From the NCBI RefSeq assembly GCF_000152845.1, contig NZ_CH902584.1, positions 1,330,933 to 1,394,932 of the forward strand: 64,000 bases of DNA, read 5' to 3'. Each line of letters starts with the position of its first letter. Position 1 is the first letter of the stretch. The translations under genes and the position numbers were made by a program. Source of the stretch: Roseovarius sp. 217. Its GTDB lineage: Bacteria > Pseudomonadota > Alphaproteobacteria > Rhodobacterales > Rhodobacteraceae. Shown here piece after piece: positions 1 through 8,430 of this stretch. The notes under the pieces were generated by a model, which was not told where the DNA came from, ran no database searches, and worked only from the letters and a program-made list of their open reading frames with translations.

Positions 1-882
1 AACATCAGCAATGCTGCCAGGCAGTGCGCCATGTGCCGTCTCCGCCCACAGCAGCTTGCAACGGTCTTCCAGCCATTCATTCAGTGCAGCAAGGTCTGGG
101 AAGACAGGAGCGACCTGCCAGAGGCGATGTCGGGCATCACGCACGCTCTTCTCAACCTGACCCTTCTCCCAACCAGCCGCCGGATTGCAGAACTCGGGAT
201 CGAAGACGTAGTGGCTGGTCATGGCCAGGAACCGCGCATTCACATCGCGCTGTTTGCCGACGCCAACCCGGTCGACGGCTGTCTTCATGTTATCATAGAT
301 GCCGCGCCCAGGGACGCCTTCGAAGACGCGGAATGCATGCCAGTGGGCATCAAACAGCATCTCATGTGTTTGCAGCAGATAGGCCCGCACCAGAAACGCG
401 CGGCTATGTGACAGCTTGATGTGGGCAACCTGCAGCTTGATGCGCTCACCGCCGATATAGGCCCAGTCCTCGCTCCAATCGAACTGGAAAGCCTCACCCG
501 GCGCGAACACCAGTGGCACGAAAGTCCCGCGATCCGTCGTGTGATGCGCACGCTGCCGTTCACCCTTCCAGTCCCGCACGAAGGCCGCAACACGCTCGTA
601 AGAACCGTCATATCCAAGCTTCACAAGATCGGCGTGCATCAGCTTCGCCGTTCGGCGTTCCTTGCGTGATTTGCGCTGATCAGTCGTCAGCCATGCTGTC
701 AGATGCTTGGCAAAAGGGTCCAACTTGCTGGGGCGATCTGGCACCTGAAACGCAGGTTCAACAATCCCCTCCCGCAAATACTTCTTGATCGTGTTGCGAG
801 ACACGCCAGTCCGCCGCGCGATCTCGCGAATGGGCATCTTCTCTCGCAGCGCCCATCGCCGAATAACTTTCAAAAATCCCAT
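1..882 (-). CDS. istA: IS21-family transposase IstA (partial, runs off window)
   Basis: This is the DDE transposase of an IS21-family element, which catalyses cut-and-paste transposition with its partner ATPase IstB. The frame stays open to base 1, so 294 residues are visible and the C-terminus plus istB lie outside the window. Residues 15-40 form a helix-turn-helix (IREIARRTGVSRNTIKKYL). The integrase core shows FDWSED (Asp135), YDNMK (Asp197) and WEKGQVEKS (Glu239/Glu244). The ATG at 882 has GGAG nine bases upstream. Two imperfect copies of the family's end repeat lie just upstream at 936-954 and 970-988. The element has inserted into the gene ending at 990. Confidence 0.93.
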   Translation of the reverse strand, partial: MGFLKVIRRWALREKMPIREIARRTGVSRNTIKKYLREGIVEPAFQVPDRPSKLDPFAKHLTAWLTTDQRKSRKERRTAKLMHADLVKLGYDGSYERVAAFVRDWKGERQRAHHTTDRGTFVPLVFAPGEAFQFDWSEDWAYIGGERIKLQVAHIKLSHSRAFLVRAYLLQTHEMLFDAHWHAFRVFEGVPGRGIYDNMKTAVDRVGVGKQRDVNARFLAMTSHYVFDPEFCNPAAGWEKGQVEKSVRDARHRLWQVAPVFPDLAALNEWLEDRCKLLWAETAHGALPGSIADV

Positions 883-935
883 GTCTATCACTCCATGCGC
901 CCCCAGCTGATTCAAGCCGGGGCAAGGTTGCACAT

Positions 936-988
936 GGGTCAATTCTCAATGACAATTTCTGCTGTTGCCGGGTCAGTTCTCAGTGACA
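936..988 (-). mobile_element. Left end of the IS21-family element with two terminal repeats
   Basis: Read on the minus strand, TGTCACTGAGAACTGACCC (970-988) is followed by TGTCATTGAGAATTGACCC (936-954), 17 of 19 bases alike and 34 bp apart. IS21-family ends typically carry such multiple transposase-binding repeats beginning with TG. This places the outer boundary of the element at about 988-990. The other end is outside the window, so the target duplication cannot be checked. Confidence 0.8.
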
Positions 989-989
989 A

Positions 990-1454
990 TCAACAATCCT
1001 TGATTGATCCGGTGCCACAGCATACCAGCCGCCACGCCGCGTTTCCCCGCTCTTCACGAGTGATCGTGACTTTCTCGCGAGCATTGAGAAGGGACGCCGC
1101 GCCAAGGGCTTCTTCAAGGGGCATTGTGGGGTGGGCCTTCACGGCCACCTTACGGACTTCCCCGCCACGTTCCTGCGCCAGCCTATGAGCCGCTAGCCGG
1201 TGATGACCATCAATCACGATCCAGCCCTTGCCACCCCACCAGACGTGAATGGGATCATCAAGGTCAGGGGCCGAAAGGTCGCCCGCGATCTCCTCGACCC
1301 TCTCCATATCCAGACCCGCCGCCCGCACTTGGAAAACCAATGGCTCTGTTGCGATTTCTTTCAGGTGGAGCCGTTCGGGTGTCCTGTTGGGGGGCCGGGG
1401 GTTGTCAGCCTTCTCCCGTCTGAGCCTGTCAAGTGCCGCGCTGGGCGTATCCAT
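990..1454 (-). pseudogene. ParB-like N-terminal domain protein, truncated by the IS
   Basis: A 154-residue remnant with the ParB/Srx fold signature: DDPIHVW, then IVIDGHHRLAAHRLA around residues 77-91 (the GxHR nucleotide-binding motif). Such proteins normally continue into a helix-turn-helix DNA-binding region. Here the reading frame reaches GTGSIKD and then ends at a TGA created at the junction with the IS21 end at about 988, so the HTH is lost. The start at 1454 is chosen because GGAGG lies just upstream of the ATG. A longer frame to 1553 exists but lacks that support. The native role (plasmid or island partition, or transcription) is unknown. Confidence 0.75.
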
Positions 1455-1583
1455 GGGCGTGCCTCCTGTTCTGTTGATGACCTCTATGGTGATAACGCTG
1501 GAGGGGGCGCAGTTGCCCACGCCCTCCCCTACCGGCTCTTGCGGGGCTTTCACCCGCTCTCATCGTCGCGCCGCCGCGTCCCG

Positions 1584-2069
1584 TCATGCACGAAAGACCT
1601 TTCTCGCGGCTTTGTCGGCGGCTTTCCCCGCCATGGCGTCCACATGCTCATTGTCCGGGTCGCCTGAATGGGCTTTGATCTTGTGAAAGGTCACCTCTCG
1701 GGTCGCCATGAGGGCAATGATCTTCTCCCACAATTCGCGATTGCGAACCTCTTGGCCGTTCGTCTTTCGCCAGTCTCGGCTTAGCCATCCCTCAAGGTGC
1801 TGTTCAATGCCGTCCTTGATGTATCCGCTGTCTAGACACACCAGCACGGGTGCGTCCTCTGGGATCGCTGTGAGGGCATCTATGACGGCCCACATTTCAG
1901 CTTTGTTGTTGGTGGTTTCCAGACTTTGGCGTGATTTTTCGATGATCTGCCCATCCGGCGCATAAAGCCGAAAAGCGCATCCACCGGGTCCGGGGTTGTC
2001 CTTGCAGCTGCCATCTGTGTAGGCCACGTAAAATCCATCGGCCAAGGCCGTTGTTGCGATAGTATCCAT
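1584..2069 (-). CDS. Stand-alone ribonuclease HI
   Basis: RNase HI hydrolyses the RNA strand of RNA-DNA hybrids. The 161-residue product has all catalytic positions: Asp19 in YTDGSCKDNPGPGG, Glu58 in TNNKAEM, Asp80 in CLDSGY, His134 and Asp144 near the C-terminus. Length is typical of bacterial RNase HI. The ATG at 2069 shares a 15-base leader (ATCAACAGAACAGGA) with the ParB-like gene downstream. Position inside an integrated element suggests an accessory copy rather than the housekeeping rnhA, which Rhodobacteraceae carry elsewhere; that is an inference. Confidence 0.88.
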   Translation of the reverse strand: MDTIATTALADGFYVAYTDGSCKDNPGPGGCAFRLYAPDGQIIEKSRQSLETTNNKAEMWAVIDALTAIPEDAPVLVCLDSGYIKDGIEQHLEGWLSRDWRKTNGQEVRNRELWEKIIALMATREVTFHKIKAHSGDPDNEHVDAMAGKAADKAARKVFRA

Positions 2070-2331
2070 CGGGATTATTCCTGTTCTGTTGATGTTGGTT
2101 GAGGATTTCGGACAAGACCGGTGGCCCCTTCGGGAAACCCCCGGGGGAGACACATGGTCTTATCTGAAGGTGCAACCTAATTGGGGCGAAACGGGCCATC
2201 AGGTCGCCCATCATCCTCAGTCACGCAATCAAAACAGATAGGAGACACACAGGCACATCAGGGGCGCAACTCGGGGCCTTTGGGGCGCTTTGGCTAGTGA
2301 CTTGCAGGGGTGAGCTGATTGATGAGTGCCC
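2070..2331. other. Gene-free spacer upstream of the RNase HI gene
   Basis: About 260 bases between the RNase HI start and the stop of the membrane protein gene. It must hold the promoter of the RNase HI gene, read on the minus strand. The only clear element is the 15-base leader repeat at 2079-2093. I see no convincing ORF, tRNA or terminator. Confidence 0.5.
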
Positions 2332-3642
2332 CTACTCAGCGCCTCCCAAGTCAGCCTTTGACAGTCGCCTTGCTCCACTCCGGTTCAACTCAACCTTTGG
2401 GCCGTCCGGGCCAAAAGAAGCCGCAGCAGTGAATGCGAGGAGCGACTTCAGCGCTTGAGCACGGTCGTCCATTTCAGTGTTTGCTGCTTTGTCGGTGAAT
2501 AGGCCACGTGTGACGCCCTCAATCCACGCCTGCGGTACTTCGCCTTTTTTCTCGTGCTGTACTTCCAAGACCGTCTCGATAATCCAGCTGGCGCGGGCCA
2601 AGTCGAGATTGAATCGGTTGATGTCACGTGCTCGTTCGATGTCTGAGTGGTAAAAGCCTCTCATCCAAGTCGCTGCATACACCAACGCACCCATAGAAAC
2701 GAGCGACGAAAGAACAGTGCGACCAATTAGATACCAGTCTGTGAATGCAAAACGTTGTTCGATAGCCTTTGAGAACTCAGAGATGTCAGCGCCACTTTCC
2801 ACAGCGCCAGAGATCGCCGATAGCATCGCCTCTGACACACCGAGTTGTAGAAGGCTAGTGTAGGCGTACCAGCCGGACAGGCTAGCGGCCAAGAGTGAAG
2901 CGATAAACACTGCCCATCGTGCATAAGTTGCACCTCTCGGTACAATAGCTTGTCTTACGTCTGACGCCGTTTGGCTCGTCAGGGCCCGGTAAATTTCACG
3001 GCGCTCAGACATGTGGGATTGAAGACGTAATTTAGCTCGATCTGTCTCGATATCCTCCAGAGCCTTTGCGTGGTCTTCTCGACGCGCTTCTTCTTTCGCT
3101 GCGGTCTGTTCTTCGATCTGCTGGCGACGTCTTTCTAGGCTTTTGAAGCTCTCATTGAGGTCATCAACCATCGCTCGATGCTGGTTGCTAAATCCAGTCA
3201 TGAGTTGGCGAAGAACGTCCACGTCATCGTTCTTCACACCTTCCTCGACAGAGTTAAGGCGGCCGATCAAGTCGTGGACTTCATCTACAAAACTGGTGCG
3301 ATCTTTCCAACTCGACGGCTCGGGCCCGAAAGTAGTTTGAATCTCGTCAAACGTCGCTGAGGGCTCACGTCCGTTCGCAAGTGTGATATCGCGGCTAAAC
3401 GCTAAAGAGAACGTTGTCCGCTCGGGCGTGGTGACTGCGATGTTGCCGGTGCGGTAAACATATCGACCTGCCTTCGTCTTTTTTGTCAGAACCTCTGCTA
3501 TCGGTATGTTTATGCCTTGAGATAGGCTTACATTTCCTTCAAGCGTGTACTCGCTGAAGACTGCCCGTATATCTTTGAAGAACTTAACAAGGGTTGCATC
3601 GTCTAATTTGTAAATTCTGAAAACGTTTGGTCTCGACGCCAC
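2332..3642 (-). CDS. Unrecognised coiled-coil protein with two membrane helices
   Basis: I do not recognise this 436-residue protein. Residues 1-110 look like a mixed alpha/beta domain. Residues about 120-215 are highly charged and predicted coiled coil (FKSLERRRQQIEEQ, then many E/K/R). A hydrophobic helix lies at about 242-264 and a second at about 303-327, followed by a soluble helical C-terminus of roughly 110 residues. There is no signal peptide. The start is GTG at 3642 with AGAGGTG just upstream. It stands alone, with no co-transcribed partner in view. The architecture would fit an inner-membrane sensor or effector, but no function is assigned. Confidence 0.7.
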   Translation of the reverse strand: MASRPNVFRIYKLDDATLVKFFKDIRAVFSEYTLEGNVSLSQGINIPIAEVLTKKTKAGRYVYRTGNIAVTTPERTTFSLAFSRDITLANGREPSATFDEIQTTFGPEPSSWKDRTSFVDEVHDLIGRLNSVEEGVKNDDVDVLRQLMTGFSNQHRAMVDDLNESFKSLERRRQQIEEQTAAKEEARREDHAKALEDIETDRAKLRLQSHMSERREIYRALTSQTASDVRQAIVPRGATYARWAVFIASLLAASLSGWYAYTSLLQLGVSEAMLSAISGAVESGADISEFSKAIEQRFAFTDWYLIGRTVLSSLVSMGALVYAATWMRGFYHSDIERARDINRFNLDLARASWIIETVLEVQHEKKGEVPQAWIEGVTRGLFTDKAANTEMDDRAQALKSLLAFTAAASFGPDGPKVELNRSGARRLSKADLGGAE

Positions 3643-3912
3643 TTTGCACCTCTTGTTCTTCTGTAAACATAATAGCCTGCGCCTCCACTAGGGGGCTCTG
3701 GAGAGCTTGTATGCTCAGCTTCTGGTGGTCCAGAAAAAAGAACCCCTAAGGGCTCTTTAGTTGGTAGTCCGTGGTTCATTGGGCAAACGCCGATGCTTTC
3801 AAGACGGCCTTTGGGCAGTAGTTCAACGCCTGCAACCAGTTCTCGAGGCACTGAGCGCGACCCAGCCTCGGTTCGCTGGTTATGTCTAGCTTGGCACAAC
3901 AGAACGCCGCTC

Positions 3913-4260
3913 CTAGCTTAGCCACCAGCTCCGCGAACCTATTAGCTGGATACCGTAATCACGGCTTGCAATGTGCTGTAAGCGAAGCCACTTCGCTTTT
4001 AGATAAGGGAGGTTTTGCTTGCCTTTATAATCATGTTTCTTGGTGCACCGATAGGCATCCAAACCGCCAGCATCGCGGATGTTGACATCAAGCGCCCTGC
4101 ATACATCAACCGCCACAAACCACGGGGCGTTGTTGATCTCGATCACCCGGATGGTGTGGCCTTTGAACTTCGATTTGATCGAGGTTCTAACTGTAAAAAG
4201 ATTACAGTTTTGGTTGACTGGGTAAATATACCAACGCCGCCCAGCAAACCTAAGCCCGTC
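3913..4260 (-). pseudogene. Bro-N (phage antirepressor) domain fragment
   Basis: The minus strand encodes a recognisable Bro-N segment: FKGHTIRVIEINNAPWFVAVDVCRALDV and then NIRDAGGLDAYRCTKKH. Bro-N domains bind DNA in phage antirepressors. The frame is open from a TAA near 4272 but no good start codon lies in front of the domain; the first usable one is a GTG at 4146, already inside it. After residues KKHDYKGK the sequence no longer resembles the family, and the C-terminal half is missing. It is probably a prophage relic joined to unrelated sequence. Confidence 0.6.
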
Positions 4261-4338
4261 TTTGCCGTCAGTTAAATCGGATTAAACTGACCCTGCGCCC
4301 GCCGGAAGCCCTACGTGCCGCGCCAGCACGTAGCCCCA

Positions 4339-4980
4339 TCACATCCCCCAGCGGGCCAATGCAGCCTCAGCCGCCGCCGGGTCGCCCTTGATCCGCAGCA
4401 CGGTTTGCCGGGACACCCCGACCGCCTTGGCGATCTCAGAGGTGCCAGAGCCGGTGGTCAGCATATCCCGCACCCTATCCAGCTTGTCACGGTCATATGT
4501 GGGCTTCTTGCCGGGATACCTTACCCGGTCCGTCATTTCTCTCGCAGCCGCTATGCCTGCCTTCTGTGCCTCTTTGGTCGCCTCTGCCTGTGCCTGCGCG
4601 GTTGCCGCCATGAAGGCGATCAGGGCGTCTCTTACGGCCTCCTGCATGGGGTCTCTGGTGGCCCCGTCGAAGGTCAGCCCATTGATCACCGTCTTGACCA
4701 CGACCCCTTGTCGCATGAAGTGGCGGATCGTGTCTGTCACGTCCTGATAGTTGCGCCCCAGCCGGTCAACCCAGCGCACCACAAGGGTATCGCCGCGCCG
4801 CAGCTTGTCGAATAGCCTTCGCCCGTTAGGCCGCTCTGCCAAGGGGACAGAGACACCGGACACACCATGATCCGACACCACATCATCAATGACAAATCCA
4901 GCCGCTGTGGCTTGGGATAGCTGGTGATCAAGGTTCTGGTCTACAGTCGAGACGCGGGCATATAGGATGGTCTGGGTCAT
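4339..4980 (-). CDS. Serine recombinase, resolvase/invertase type
   Basis: Small serine recombinase of 213 residues that cuts and rejoins DNA through a phosphoserine bond. The catalytic N-terminus is intact: YARVSTVDQNLDHQ with Arg9 and Ser11, then LVVRWVDRLGR (RxxDRLGR). A C-terminal helix-turn-helix is present around residues 185-205 (TSEIAKAVGVSRQTVLRI). The ATG at 4980 is the natural start of the domain. Upstream, CCTTACGGACA occurs twice and could be part of its binding sites. It may resolve or invert DNA in the element, or be left from a transposon. Confidence 0.9.
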   Translation of the reverse strand: MTQTILYARVSTVDQNLDHQLSQATAAGFVIDDVVSDHGVSGVSVPLAERPNGRRLFDKLRRGDTLVVRWVDRLGRNYQDVTDTIRHFMRQGVVVKTVINGLTFDGATRDPMQEAVRDALIAFMAATAQAQAEATKEAQKAGIAAAREMTDRVRYPGKKPTYDRDKLDRVRDMLTTGSGTSEIAKAVGVSRQTVLRIKGDPAAAEAALARWGM

Positions 4981-5046
4981 AGTGGCCTCTCAGGTGTCCG
5001 ATTGGGTTATGTCCCCTGATACGTGTGACCGTTGATCAATGTCAAT

Positions 5047-5106
5047 CCTTACGGACACCCTAGCGGCATCTTTTCTGCTGACCGCTACGCCATACCCTTA
5101 CGGACA
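5047..5106. repeat. Direct repeat CCTTACGGACA, two copies
   Basis: The 11-mer CCTTACGGACA appears at 5047-5057 and 5096-5106, 49 bp apart, within 130 bp of the start of the serine recombinase gene. Resolvase subsites usually lie next to the resolvase gene, so these are candidate binding sites. Inference only. Confidence 0.45.
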
Positions 5107-5640
5107 AAACAGTATGCACCCCCGCCCAGCCTTGAAGGTGGCCCCTGCATAATCATCCGCAATCAAACACCCCGTAGCGCTGGGCCTCGGCCCCCTGCCC
5201 CGTGTCTGACCCGTACGGGTGGCGGTATGGGGGGAAATTGCAGCGCTCGGCTGGGGCGATATGGGCGTTCGGAAATGTGACCCAAAAAAATAGCCGCTGG
5301 TGAATTTGCAGAAACACAGTCGGCCCAGACTGGACTTTGGCCAGCTGACCTATCGCTGCGGCGCAGCTTCTCCAGTCCAGCCATTGGTGCACTGCGCAGC
5401 ATTTTTCGCGATTGGAGGACCACAGTTCGAAGTCTTGGGTCCTGCGCAGCATGTGCAAAATCCCAGTGTTTTGAAGACGCCTTCACACCTCGCGTGGGCA
5501 GCTGTCGTTCGCGGCAGGTGCAAAGAAAGCACCCGTATACTCAGTGGGCTTGCGCTGAAGCAACTTGGCAACGTAAGCTGACGGACAATCACAAAGCGGA
5601 AAAAAGATGCGGCAATTCTGGAAAGTGAATATATCAAAAA

Positions 5641-5670
5641 AGACGTTTATTTCAGAGACGTTTATTTCGG
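5641..5670 (+). repeat. Tandem 15-bp repeat in front of the HNH gene
   Basis: AGACGTTTATTTCAG is followed directly by AGACGTTTATTTCGG, 14 of 15 identical. The copies end 6 bases before the first ATG of the HNH nuclease gene and sit in AT-rich DNA, so they may be an operator or leader element. Confidence 0.6.
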
Positions 5671-5676
5671 GATTGA

Positions 5677-6489
5677 ATGTGGATGAGTAGGCCACCCATA
5701 CCAGAAACACTCAAACGGGAGGTAAGGCAAAAGTGCAATTATGGCTGCTTGCTTTGCGGCGCGATTCCTTACGATTATGAACACGTAGTCCCGTATAGTG
5801 AGTGCAAAGAACACAAGCTAGATAATTTGGTTTTACTCTGTACTAGACATCATCGTGAAATAACTAGTGGCAGATTTCCGAAGAGCGCAATCCGCGATAT
5901 ATTGAGCGGAAGAACACACCCGTTGGGTGTGGCGAAATATAAGTTTTTTCACATTCCTTTAAAGTACTTTTCGCTTGGTGGTAGTGCCTTTGGGCTACCA
6001 CGGAATGGTATTTTGAACGTACTTTGCTTCAAAGAGCAAACGCCAATTTCGATAAACATGGAGGACGGACTCCCTCTATTTAATATGGAACTTAATGACG
6101 TCCGAGGAGACGTTTGCTTCAAGATGGTCAACAACACCATTACCTTGGCGACAAAAACTTTCGATTTTAACGTATCTGGTAAGAGTATTATTGCGCGGCT
6201 TGGGCCGCAAAAACGTCTAGTAGATATGAAGATTGACGCGGGTGTCCTGAAAGTAAGATCTATACGAATTGGATCAAGCGGTTTTGCAATTAGAGTCCGC
6301 GAAGACAAAATAATTATTTCAACTAACCCTTTGGGTGGCCAAGCAATCTTCGATAGCTGTGCTTTCGGTGGCGATATCCAGAACTGTATTGCTGGCACTG
6401 GAGTGTTAGGTAATACAGCTTTCTCCCTTGGTTGTGAAAGAGGCGAATACGGTAATGTCGAGGCCCTAAGAGCAGCTTTCAGATTGTGA
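5677..6489 (+). CDS. HNH endonuclease-domain protein with an unknown C-terminal domain
   Basis: The 270-residue product starts with a zinc-type HNH nuclease domain: CxxC at Cys24/Cys27, YEHVVPYS with His36, LDNLVLLC around Asn50, and CTRHHR at Cys55, His58, His59. The remaining 200 residues are beta-rich, rich in Ile/Val/Gly, and match no family I recognise. The gene is visibly AT-richer than the core genes around it, a sign of transfer. ATG at 5677 or 5683 could be used. Isolated HNH proteins in integrated elements can act in DNA mobility, restriction or defence, but the sequence does not decide which. Confidence 0.8.
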   Translation: MWMSRPPIPETLKREVRQKCNYGCLLCGAIPYDYEHVVPYSECKEHKLDNLVLLCTRHHREITSGRFPKSAIRDILSGRTHPLGVAKYKFFHIPLKYFSLGGSAFGLPRNGILNVLCFKEQTPISINMEDGLPLFNMELNDVRGDVCFKMVNNTITLATKTFDFNVSGKSIIARLGPQKRLVDMKIDAGVLKVRSIRIGSSGFAIRVREDKIIISTNPLGGQAIFDSCAFGGDIQNCIAGTGVLGNTAFSLGCERGEYGNVEALRAAFRL

Positions 6490-6724
6490 CCTGAGCCGCA
6501 ATCGGCGGAAAGTTTGCGGCCTTCATAGGTCGAGGGACTGCTTTGCCGAAATCGACCCTCTCATTTCACGACCGCAGCGAACGACCGCTATCCGCCCTTG
6601 GTGTTCAGAGGTAAGATGTGATCCTTCGCATCTCCCGCGCAAGCCTCGGCAGACTGACCTCGCTCTTGCCGTACATCGCCCCCTCATCTCTTTGGTGGCC
6701 GTGAAGGGCTACCGTTCGCACGGC
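6490..6724. other. Spacer between HNH and integrase genes
   Basis: A 235-base convergent spacer. It contains a GC-rich segment around 6565-6605 (the run GACCGCAGCGAACGACCGC) of a kind I associate with repeated intergenic sequence in roseobacters. No ORF with a ribosome site and no clear terminator is seen. Confidence 0.35.
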
Positions 6725-8104
6725 CTACTTCTGCCGCTCATGGGGGCTTCCCCTATAGCCCCCCAGCGCTTTCACCAGTGCATCACGCTTCTGTTCCAGC
6801 GATGCAGGGCCCCCATAGGCCGCATCCTCACCGCCCTTGAAGGCGTGGCCTTGGATAGCCCGCGCGGTATCCGGAAAAATCTCCTTCGCCCGCATCCTGT
6901 CTTTCATGTTGTGGCGTAGGCTGTAGGGGACGTGGCGTTTGTCCTTGGTTAGCGCCCTTATGCGCCTCTTCAGTGCCTGAGACAGGCGATCCATTCCGCC
7001 CTCACCATAGAAACGGGGAAACGCTGGGGCCGTTGGATCATTCACCCCCCTCACGGCCTGTGCCGCAGCCAGCAAAGCCGCGCCCACAAGGGGCACCTCT
7101 CGGGTAGACCATGAGGTTTTGAGGGTTCTATCGTCGCGCTCCTGAATGACCACATGGGGGATGGGGTGATCAACGATGATTTCACCAACCTGCAATTGGC
7201 TGATCTCGCTAGGTCGCGCCCCGGTGAAGTCCAGTAGGGTCCAGATTTGCAAAAGGTCGCGGCGCTGACCGCTCAGAGCATTGTAAACCCCTTCAACCAC
7301 TTCGGGCGGCAGCGCCAACCGCTCTTCTCGGCGGCTCACCTTTGCCTTGGGCAGTTGGAGACGAAAGAAAGGATTTATACCCCCCGCGTCCAATTCGCTG
7401 CGGGCCACGGCTATCACGGCGCTGATGTCGTTCTTCTCACGACTTATTGTTGACGCGGCTTTTCCCGCCGCCACGCGCATATTGCGCCATTTGCGGGCAT
7501 CCTCTCGGGTCAGTTTGGATATGGGTTTATCCTCCCCGACCGCCGCGATCAGGTGCAGCTCAGCACGGGCCAACCTCTGCTCCTGCTTCTTGCGCTGTTC
7601 GGGGAGTGCCTTGGCGTTCTCAGCCAGATAGAACTTGAACGCGTCCGTGATGGTCGGCTCTGGGGTTTCCTTTGGCACACCCCCAATGAGGGCAGAGGCC
7701 AGCGCAGCCTCTTTCTCCGGGACACCTTCATATCGACCCGTGTCAGCGTTTTGATAGCGATCAACCAGCTTTGCCGCCGCTTCCCCCCGCCACGTCTGTT
7801 CATTGAGATCATGTCCGGGTCCGTAGGGGTCAGCGCCCCACACTTCCAGCATGGCCTTCAGGCGTTCGCGTTGCTCGGCGGGTGTAAGCCCCGTCACGCC
7901 ATTCTTGGCCAGTGCCAGCATGTGTTCAATGCGCTGATGGTACGGACCGTAAGCGACAAGCGCCTCGCCCTCTGTGCGGCCAAGTGACGAGATAAACTCA
8001 GTCTTGCCTATAGTCGCCAACAACGCCTTGGGGACGCGCCTGCGATAGATGTAATGACCATTTCGTTTGTCAGTCTTGACGTGCTTCACGCTGAAACTCC
8101 GCAT
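6725..8104 (-). CDS. Tyrosine recombinase (integrase) of the tRNA-Leu element
   Basis: Site-specific integrase of 459 residues. The N-terminus (VKHVKTDKRNGHYIYRRRVP) resembles the DUF6538 domain of alphaproteobacterial integrases, residues 150-240 form the SAM-like core-binding domain, and the catalytic domain shows Arg297 (TGARPSE), Lys329, SLRHNMKDR with His398, QGH with His420 and the nucleophile Tyr430 (AAYGG). The usual second Arg of the HxxR box reads Lys401. The start at 8104 has GGAG nine bases upstream. The gene lies 95 bp from the 3' end of tRNA-Leu, the expected position for an integrase that uses that tRNA as attB. Confidence 0.92.
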   Translation of the reverse strand: MRSFSVKHVKTDKRNGHYIYRRRVPKALLATIGKTEFISSLGRTEGEALVAYGPYHQRIEHMLALAKNGVTGLTPAEQRERLKAMLEVWGADPYGPGHDLNEQTWRGEAAAKLVDRYQNADTGRYEGVPEKEAALASALIGGVPKETPEPTITDAFKFYLAENAKALPEQRKKQEQRLARAELHLIAAVGEDKPISKLTREDARKWRNMRVAAGKAASTISREKNDISAVIAVARSELDAGGINPFFRLQLPKAKVSRREERLALPPEVVEGVYNALSGQRRDLLQIWTLLDFTGARPSEISQLQVGEIIVDHPIPHVVIQERDDRTLKTSWSTREVPLVGAALLAAAQAVRGVNDPTAPAFPRFYGEGGMDRLSQALKRRIRALTKDKRHVPYSLRHNMKDRMRAKEIFPDTARAIQGHAFKGGEDAAYGGPASLEQKRDALVKALGGYRGSPHERQK

Positions 8105-8120
8105 AGATTCACACTCCGCT

Positions 8121-8140
8121 GTGGATACGGGCGTGGATAC
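8121..8140. repeat. GTGGATAC direct repeat upstream of the integrase
   Basis: GTGGATAC occurs at 8121-8128 and 8133-8140, spaced 12 bp, between the integrase start and tRNA-Leu. Integrase arm-type sites are often short direct repeats in this location; binding is not demonstrated. Confidence 0.35.
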
Positions 8141-8198
8141 AGGAGCACAATAGAGAAGGATAAGCGCCAATGTTATCAATTAGTTATGGCGATATTTT

Positions 8199-8284
<86 letters not shown>

Positions 8285-8430
8285 AGGTGTCGTGAAGCAG
8301 GCGTTTATCGCTCGCCCATCATAGTGTCAACGGCGATTTTACGGGTGTAGTGGAATTGCCTTATCGTCTTGTCCAAACCGCGCGAGAGCGGTAGGAAAGT
8401 GAGCGAATGCGCATAGCCCCGGAGGCCGAA

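Larger units (their letters stand above)
4981..5676. other. Gene-free stretch with short repeats and palindromes
   Basis: About 700 bases separate the serine recombinase from the HNH gene. It contains CCTTACGGACA at 5047-5057 and 5096-5106, a related TGTCCGATTGG at 4995-5005, a 12-base perfect palindrome ACCCGTACGGGT at 5209-5220, and the tandem repeat at 5641-5670. Open frames at 5153-5486 on the minus strand overlap one another and lack ribosome sites or recognisable protein, so I treat the stretch as non-coding or decayed. Confidence 0.5.

Noticed and set aside
3603-3899. 98-residue frame on the minus strand
   Set aside because: It overlaps the start of the membrane protein gene, lacks a ribosome site, and resembles no protein.
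5153-5486. Overlapping frames of about 100 residues upstream of the HNH gene
   Set aside because: Two frames are open at once over the same bases and neither has a start signal or family resemblance.
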